DNA of 8,691 nt from Eubacterium sp. CAG:786 (GTDB taxonomy: Bacteria; Bacillota; Clostridia; Oscillospirales; Ruminococcaceae). Of the stretch, positions 5,652-8,691 are shown one piece after another; position 1 is the stretch's first letter; each line of letters opens with the position of its first letter. Where the stretch lies: assembly GCA_000432175.1 (NCBI GenBank), contig HF989380.1, forward strand, positions 1 to 8,691, written 5' to 3'. The position numbers were made by a program, and so were the translations under genes. Below the pieces are notes generated by a model. The model did not search any database and had not been told where the DNA came from. It saw nothing but the letters and a program-made list of their open reading frames with translations.

Positions 5652-6737
5652 ATGTCAAACAGACTTTTCCAGGGCATCGTCCACCAGATGAAGGACGCAG
5701 TCAACCGCGTTATCGGCGTTATTGACGAAAACGGCACCATAATCGCATGCAGCGACCTGACAAGAGTAGGCGGCGGCAACGACTTCTTCCCCATCGAGCT
5801 CGGGGACTCCCACGAAGTTTTCATACGCGACGGCTACACCTACAAGCCGTTCGGCATACACGTAAAGCCCGACTACGCAGTTTTCGTCGAGGGCACCGAC
5901 GAGCCTGCCGGAAAGTACGCGAGCGTTATCGCGATATCCCTCTCGGGTATCAAGCAGTACTACGACGAGAAGTACGACCGCAACAACTTCGTCAAGAACA
6001 TAATCCTCGATAACGTGCTGCCGGGCGACATCAGCCTCAAGGCGCGCGAGCTGCACTTCAACTCCGATATCAGCAGAGTTGTGTTCCTCATCAGCGTTAT
6101 TTCCTCAAACGACGTTTCCGCATACGACGTTATACAGAACCTCTTCCCGGATAAGAACAAGGATTTCGTCTTCAACATCACCGAAACCGACATAGTCCTC
6201 GTCAAGGAAGTAAAGAACAACATAGACGTGCGCGACCTTGAAAAGCTTGCGCGCTCCATCTCCGACACGCTTTCAAGCGAGTTCTTCACCAAGGTGAACG
6301 TCGGCATAGGCACCCCCGTGGTAGGCGTAAAGGACCTCGCGCGCTCCTTCAAGGAAGCGCAGACCGCGCTCGAGGTGGGAAAGGTATTCGACACCGACAA
6401 GAACATCGTAAGCTACGACAACCTCGGTATCGCGCGCCTTATCTATCACCTGCCCACAACGCTGTGCGAGACCTTCCTCAAGGAAGTGTTCAAGAAGAAC
6501 AGCATAGAGTCCCTCGACCACGAAACGCTGTTCACTATCCAGAAGTTCTTCGAGAACAGCCTGAACGTTTCCGAGACCTCAAGAAAGCTGTTCGTACACC
6601 GCAACACGCTGGTTTACCGTCTGGACAAGATAAAGAAGCTGACAGGCCTCGACCTGCGCGAATTCGACCATGCGATAATCTTCAAGATAGCGCTGATGGT
6701 CAAGAAATACCTCGCCGCTAATCCGACAAAATTCTGA
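5652..6737 (+). CDS. CdaR/PucR-family transcriptional regulator
   Basis: 361 residues. The C-terminus (about 299-350) is a PucR-type helix-turn-helix (HTH_30): FFENSLNVSETSRKLFVHRN followed by TLVYRLDKIKKLTGLDLREF, the strongly conserved HRNTLxYRLxKI block of this family. The middle region (about 120-270) fits the degenerate GGDEF-like domain found before that HTH. The first roughly 90 residues (QGIVHQMKDAVNRVIGVIDE, then NGTIIACSD) resemble the start of the diacid-recognition domain of CdaR. No membrane helix is seen, so it should be a cytoplasmic DNA-binding regulator. The ligand is unknown; sugar-diacid sensing is only a family precedent. The start is ATG at 5652 with GAGGT 7 nt upstream. 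An in-frame TTG at 5595 has no ribosome-binding site of similar quality and would cut into the structured leader. It is followed by ftsE after 137 nt on the same strand. Confidence 0.88.
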   Translation: MSNRLFQGIVHQMKDAVNRVIGVIDENGTIIACSDLTRVGGGNDFFPIELGDSHEVFIRDGYTYKPFGIHVKPDYAVFVEGTDEPAGKYASVIAISLSGIKQYYDEKYDRNNFVKNIILDNVLPGDISLKARELHFNSDISRVVFLISVISSNDVSAYDVIQNLFPDKNKDFVFNITETDIVLVKEVKNNIDVRDLEKLARSISDTLSSEFFTKVNVGIGTPVVGVKDLARSFKEAQTALEVGKVFDTDKNIVSYDNLGIARLIYHLPTTLCETFLKEVFKKNSIESLDHETLFTIQKFFENSLNVSETSRKLFVHRNTLVYRLDKIKKLTGLDLREFDHAIIFKIALMVKKYLAANPTKF

Positions 6738-6764
6738 TAAAACGGCGCCATTACTGCAAAAAAC

Positions 6765-6793
6765 TGGCTGCCCCGACAAAAACGGGACAGCCA
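6765..6793 (+). terminator. Hairpin in the regulator-ftsE spacer, possible terminator or attenuator
   Basis: TGGCTGCCCCG (6765-6775) pairs with CGGGACAGCCA (6783-6793), eleven positions with one C-A mismatch and a 7-nt loop, ACAAAAA. Only TTT follows on the plus strand, so termination there would be weak. On the minus strand the flank reads AGTTTTTTG, a better terminator tail, although no minus-strand gene ends here. It is plausible as a partial stop between the regulator and ftsE, or as an mRNA-stabilising 3' end. Confidence 0.5.
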
Positions 6794-6809
6794 TTTGAAG
6801 TGTTATAGA

Positions 6810-6824
6810 GGGCTGAAAAAGCCC
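6810..6824 (+). other. Small hairpin upstream of ftsE
   Basis: GGGCT (6810-6814), loop GAAAA, AGCCC (6820-6824): a perfect five-base-pair stem 50 nt before the ftsE ATG. No T-run follows. I find no convincing -35/-10 pair between this and the upstream hairpin, so ftsE is probably read through from the regulator promoter or from a weak promoter I cannot identify. Confidence 0.4.
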
Positions 6825-6874
6825 CGCACATAAAACGATTAGGGAAAATATCTGTATTCCGAGGGAGAATAACA

Positions 6875-7564
6875 ATGGTAGAATTAAAGAATGTCAACGT
6901 GCACTACTCCAGCGGAGTAGACGCGCTCCAGGATATCAACCTCCGGATAAACGACGGGGAATTCGTGTTCATCGTCGGGGGCAGCGGAGCGGGTAAATCC
7001 ACGCTGGTAAAGCTCATGACAAGAGAAATAACCCCCACCTCCGGCAGGGTGTTCGTCAATGGATACAACCTTGCCAAGGTCAAGGGCAACAAGATAGCGA
7101 AATTCCGGCGCTCTATCGGCATGGTGTTCCAGGATTTCCGGCTGATACAGGAGCTGAACGTCTATGAGAACGTGGCTTTCGTGCTGCGTATCGCCGACCA
7201 GAGCAGCCGCTTCATAAAACAGCGCGTGCCGTATGTGCTGAACCTCGTTGACCTCGCGCACAAGGCGCGCAGCAAGCCGAAGGAGCTTTCCGGCGGCGAG
7301 CAGCAGCGCGTCGCGATAGCAAGGGCGCTCGCAAACGACCCCGGGCTGATAATCGCGGACGAGCCCACGGGCAACATCGACCCCCAGCTTTCCTACGAGA
7401 TAGTCGAGCTGCTGAAGGATATCAACCGCTCCGCGGGCACGACGATAATCATGGTCACGCACGAGCACGACCTCGTCAAGCACTTCGGCGGCAGGATAAT
7501 CAATATCCAGGACGGCGCGATAACATTCGACGACAATATCGGAGGTTCAGATGAGGACGAGTAA
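6875..7564 (+). CDS. ftsE: Cell-division ATP-binding protein FtsE
   Basis: 229 residues, the expected length. It is the ATPase of the FtsEX ABC complex, which sits at the inner face of the membrane and, in characterised bacteria, drives conformational change in FtsX to activate peptidoglycan hydrolases. All ABC motifs are intact: Walker A GGSGAGKST (35-43), Q-loop Q86 in VFQDFRLI, signature LSGGEQQRVAIARAL (138-152), Walker B LIIADEP (158-164, with catalytic E163) and the switch His196 in MVTHEHD. The family-specific TGNIDP D-loop region is present, and VFQDFRL is the usual FtsE form. The tail is acidic (GGSDEDE). The start ATG has GAGGGAG upstream (6861-6867). The last 14 nt overlap ftsX in another frame. 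Confidence 0.97.
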   Translation: MVELKNVNVHYSSGVDALQDINLRINDGEFVFIVGGSGAGKSTLVKLMTREITPTSGRVFVNGYNLAKVKGNKIAKFRRSIGMVFQDFRLIQELNVYENVAFVLRIADQSSRFIKQRVPYVLNLVDLAHKARSKPKELSGGEQQRVAIARALANDPGLIIADEPTGNIDPQLSYEIVELLKDINRSAGTTIIMVTHEHDLVKHFGGRIINIQDGAITFDDNIGGSDEDE

Positions 7565-8453
7565 TGTCACATACCTTGTGAAAAAGGGAATATCCTCCGT
7601 GTGGAAGAACCTGCTGATGTCCTTTGCAAGCTTCAGCATACTCATGGTGAGCCTGCTGCTGGTGGGCTGTTCAGTCCTGCTGATGATGAACGTCAACACC
7701 ATCATGAAGAACATCGAGGATACCAACGAAATAGCAATATATCTCAACGAGGGCGTAACCCAGAAGCAGACGGAACATATCCGCAGCGTCCTTGAAAAAA
7801 ACGACAACATCTCTGAGATAACATACCGCTCCAAGGAAGAGGGTCTGGAAGATTTCCGGCAGAAAATGGGCAAATTCAGCGAGCTGCTGGATTACCTCGA
7901 CGAGAACCCCATGCCCGAAACATTCCTGGTACGGGTGGGAGATATCACCAAGATACGCCAGGCAGTCACGGAAATAAGCTCCGTCGAGGGCGTGGAAAAG
8001 GTGCAGGCACCGTATGACTTCGCAAGTGCGCTCATCGAGATACGCAACACGTTCTCGATAATTGCAGGCGCAGTGCTGCTCGCGCTCATCATCGTCAGCA
8101 TAGTGATAGTTTCCAACACGATACGCACCAGCGTTTTCGCGCGGCGCAACGAGATAAGCATAATGCGCTACGTCGGCGCCACCAGCGCGTTCATCAAGAC
8201 CCCGTTCTTTGTCGAGGGCATGTTCATCGGCATTCTCGCGGGCGCCGCTGCCTGGGGGCTCACCTGGGTGGTGTATGACGCGGTGTTCTCGCTCTTTTCC
8301 ACCGACCTCACGCTGTGGCAGATGCTCGGCTTCTACGGGCTGATACCGTTCAGCGACATCATGTGGATAGTCCTCGCGGTAAACTGCGGCGCGGGCGCGC
8401 TGCTCGGCGCGGTGGGCACCGTATTCAGCACCGGCAAGTATCTTAAGGTCTGA
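7551..8453 (+). CDS. ftsX: Cell-division permease protein FtsX
   Basis: 300 residues, normal for Gram-positive FtsX. Four membrane helices are visible: about 23-47 (ASFSILMVSLLLVG), 168-192 (IIAGAVLLALIIVSIVIV), 217-244 (VEGMFIGILAGAAAWGLTW) and 266-293. A roughly 120-residue extracellular domain lies between helices 1 and 2, the part that binds a hydrolase or its adaptor in other species. The conserved cytoplasmic stretch NTIRTSVFARRNEISIMRYV (189-208) with GAT after it is diagnostic of the family. Partner of FtsE. The ATG has GGAGGT 4 nt upstream (7541-7546), inside the end of ftsE, so the two are translationally coupled. An S41 peptidase gene follows after 15 nt. Confidence 0.96.
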   Translation: MRTSNVTYLVKKGISSVWKNLLMSFASFSILMVSLLLVGCSVLLMMNVNTIMKNIEDTNEIAIYLNEGVTQKQTEHIRSVLEKNDNISEITYRSKEEGLEDFRQKMGKFSELLDYLDENPMPETFLVRVGDITKIRQAVTEISSVEGVEKVQAPYDFASALIEIRNTFSIIAGAVLLALIIVSIVIVSNTIRTSVFARRNEISIMRYVGATSAFIKTPFFVEGMFIGILAGAAAWGLTWVVYDAVFSLFSTDLTLWQMLGFYGLIPFSDIMWIVLAVNCGAGALLGAVGTVFSTGKYLKV

Positions 8454-8454
8454 G

Positions 8455-8460
8455 AAAGGA
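8455..8460 (+). promoter_or_regulatory. Shine-Dalgarno deciding a TTG start
   Basis: AAAGGA lies 8 nt before the TTG at 8469 and directly after the ftsX stop codon. No ATG in the correct frame exists in the visible first 74 codons, so TTG is the best supported start of the peptidase gene. Confidence 0.6.
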
Positions 8461-8468
8461 ACAGCACC

Positions 8469-8691
8469 TTGAACAAGAAAATATCCCTCGGCATAGCGAT
8501 AAGCCTTGTCGCCATCGGCTGTGCGATAACCTTCGTCCTCACCTGGACGGTGTCCCTGAATATCTACAACTCGAAGATAGGCACATCGGAAAAGTACGAG
8601 GGCGTATATGCAAAGCTGCGCGAGATAGACGCAACGGTGCGCCAGAACTACATCGGCACCGTCAGCGACGACGCTCTCGAAGCCACCACGA
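8469..8691 (+). CDS. S41-family (CtpA-like) membrane-anchored peptidase, N-terminal part only
   Basis: Only the first 74 residues are in the window and the gene continues to the right. It begins MNKKISLGIAISLVAIG, a short basic N-terminus with one hydrophobic helix (about 5-29) that should anchor the protein with its catalytic part outside. It continues with KLREIDATVRQNYIG (positions about 51-65), which matches the N-terminal helical segment of carboxy-terminal processing proteases (typically KLxEIxxxIxxxYxx). The PDZ domain and the Ser/Lys catalytic pair lie beyond the edge and cannot be verified. The start is TTG with AAAGGA 8 nt upstream. It lies 15 nt after ftsX and is probably in the same operon; a ctp-type protease next to ftsX is known in Bacillus subtilis. 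A coding assignment is firm; the S41 family is likely. Confidence 0.75.
   Translation, partial: MNKKISLGIAISLVAIGCAITFVLTWTVSLNIYNSKIGTSEKYEGVYAKLREIDATVRQNYIGTVSDDALEATT

Noticed and set aside
6795..6836. Promoter for ftsE
   Set aside because: TTGAAG (6795-6800), TTATAG (6803-6808) and TAAAAC (6831-6836) each look box-like, but no pair has acceptable 16-18 nt spacing.
1..8691. CRISPR array, transfer RNA, insertion sequence, toxin-antitoxin or defence system
   Set aside because: No regularly spaced repeats, cloverleaf sequence, transposase motif or small paired genes were found; the coding content is housekeeping.

Overview
This looks like an ordinary chromosomal housekeeping region of a moderately GC-rich Firmicute. 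It is most likely a member of the class Clostridia, in or near Ruminococcaceae/Oscillospiraceae. The evidence is the FtsE-FtsX-S41 peptidase order, the metG/TatD-family neighbourhood, a CdaR/PucR-type regulator, purine-rich Shine-Dalgarno sequences and two probable TTG starts. The taxonomic placement is an inference from gene content. No phage, insertion sequence, CRISPR array or classical defence gene is visible.

The left 5.3 kb is a minus-strand cluster. In transcription order it holds metG (methionyl-tRNA synthetase), a 106-nt spacer with a long imperfect inverted repeat, an uncharacterised 211-residue protein starting at TTG, a TatD-family metal-dependent hydrolase, a GNAT acetyltransferase, a CorC/HlyC-type CBS-pair protein without a membrane domain, and nth (endonuclease III, running off the left edge). 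From the uncharacterised gene onward the genes are packed: 2-nt gap, 4-nt ATGA overlap, 16-nt gap and 1-nt gap. They are probably one operon, continuous with metG unless the inverted repeat stops transcription.

The segment 5290-5651 is the divergent control region. It carries a near-consensus promoter facing left for metG and another facing right for the regulator gene. The rightward transcript would have a leader of about 170 nt with several mutually exclusive long-range pairings and a possible pseudoknot. This leader is the most interesting uncharacterised element in the window.

The right side is a plus-strand cluster: a CdaR/PucR-like regulator, a spacer with two hairpins, ftsE, ftsX (overlapping by 14 nt), and the beginning of a membrane-anchored S41 (CtpA-like) peptidase with a TTG start. 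FtsE and FtsX form the divisome-associated ABC complex that, in other bacteria, activates peptidoglycan hydrolases. The S41 protease downstream may work in the same cell-envelope pathway, and the regulator upstream may or may not control it.

Most of the window is well explained. The open points are the leader RNA, the inverted repeat after metG, the uncharacterised protein, and the regulatory link between the PucR-like protein and ftsEX.
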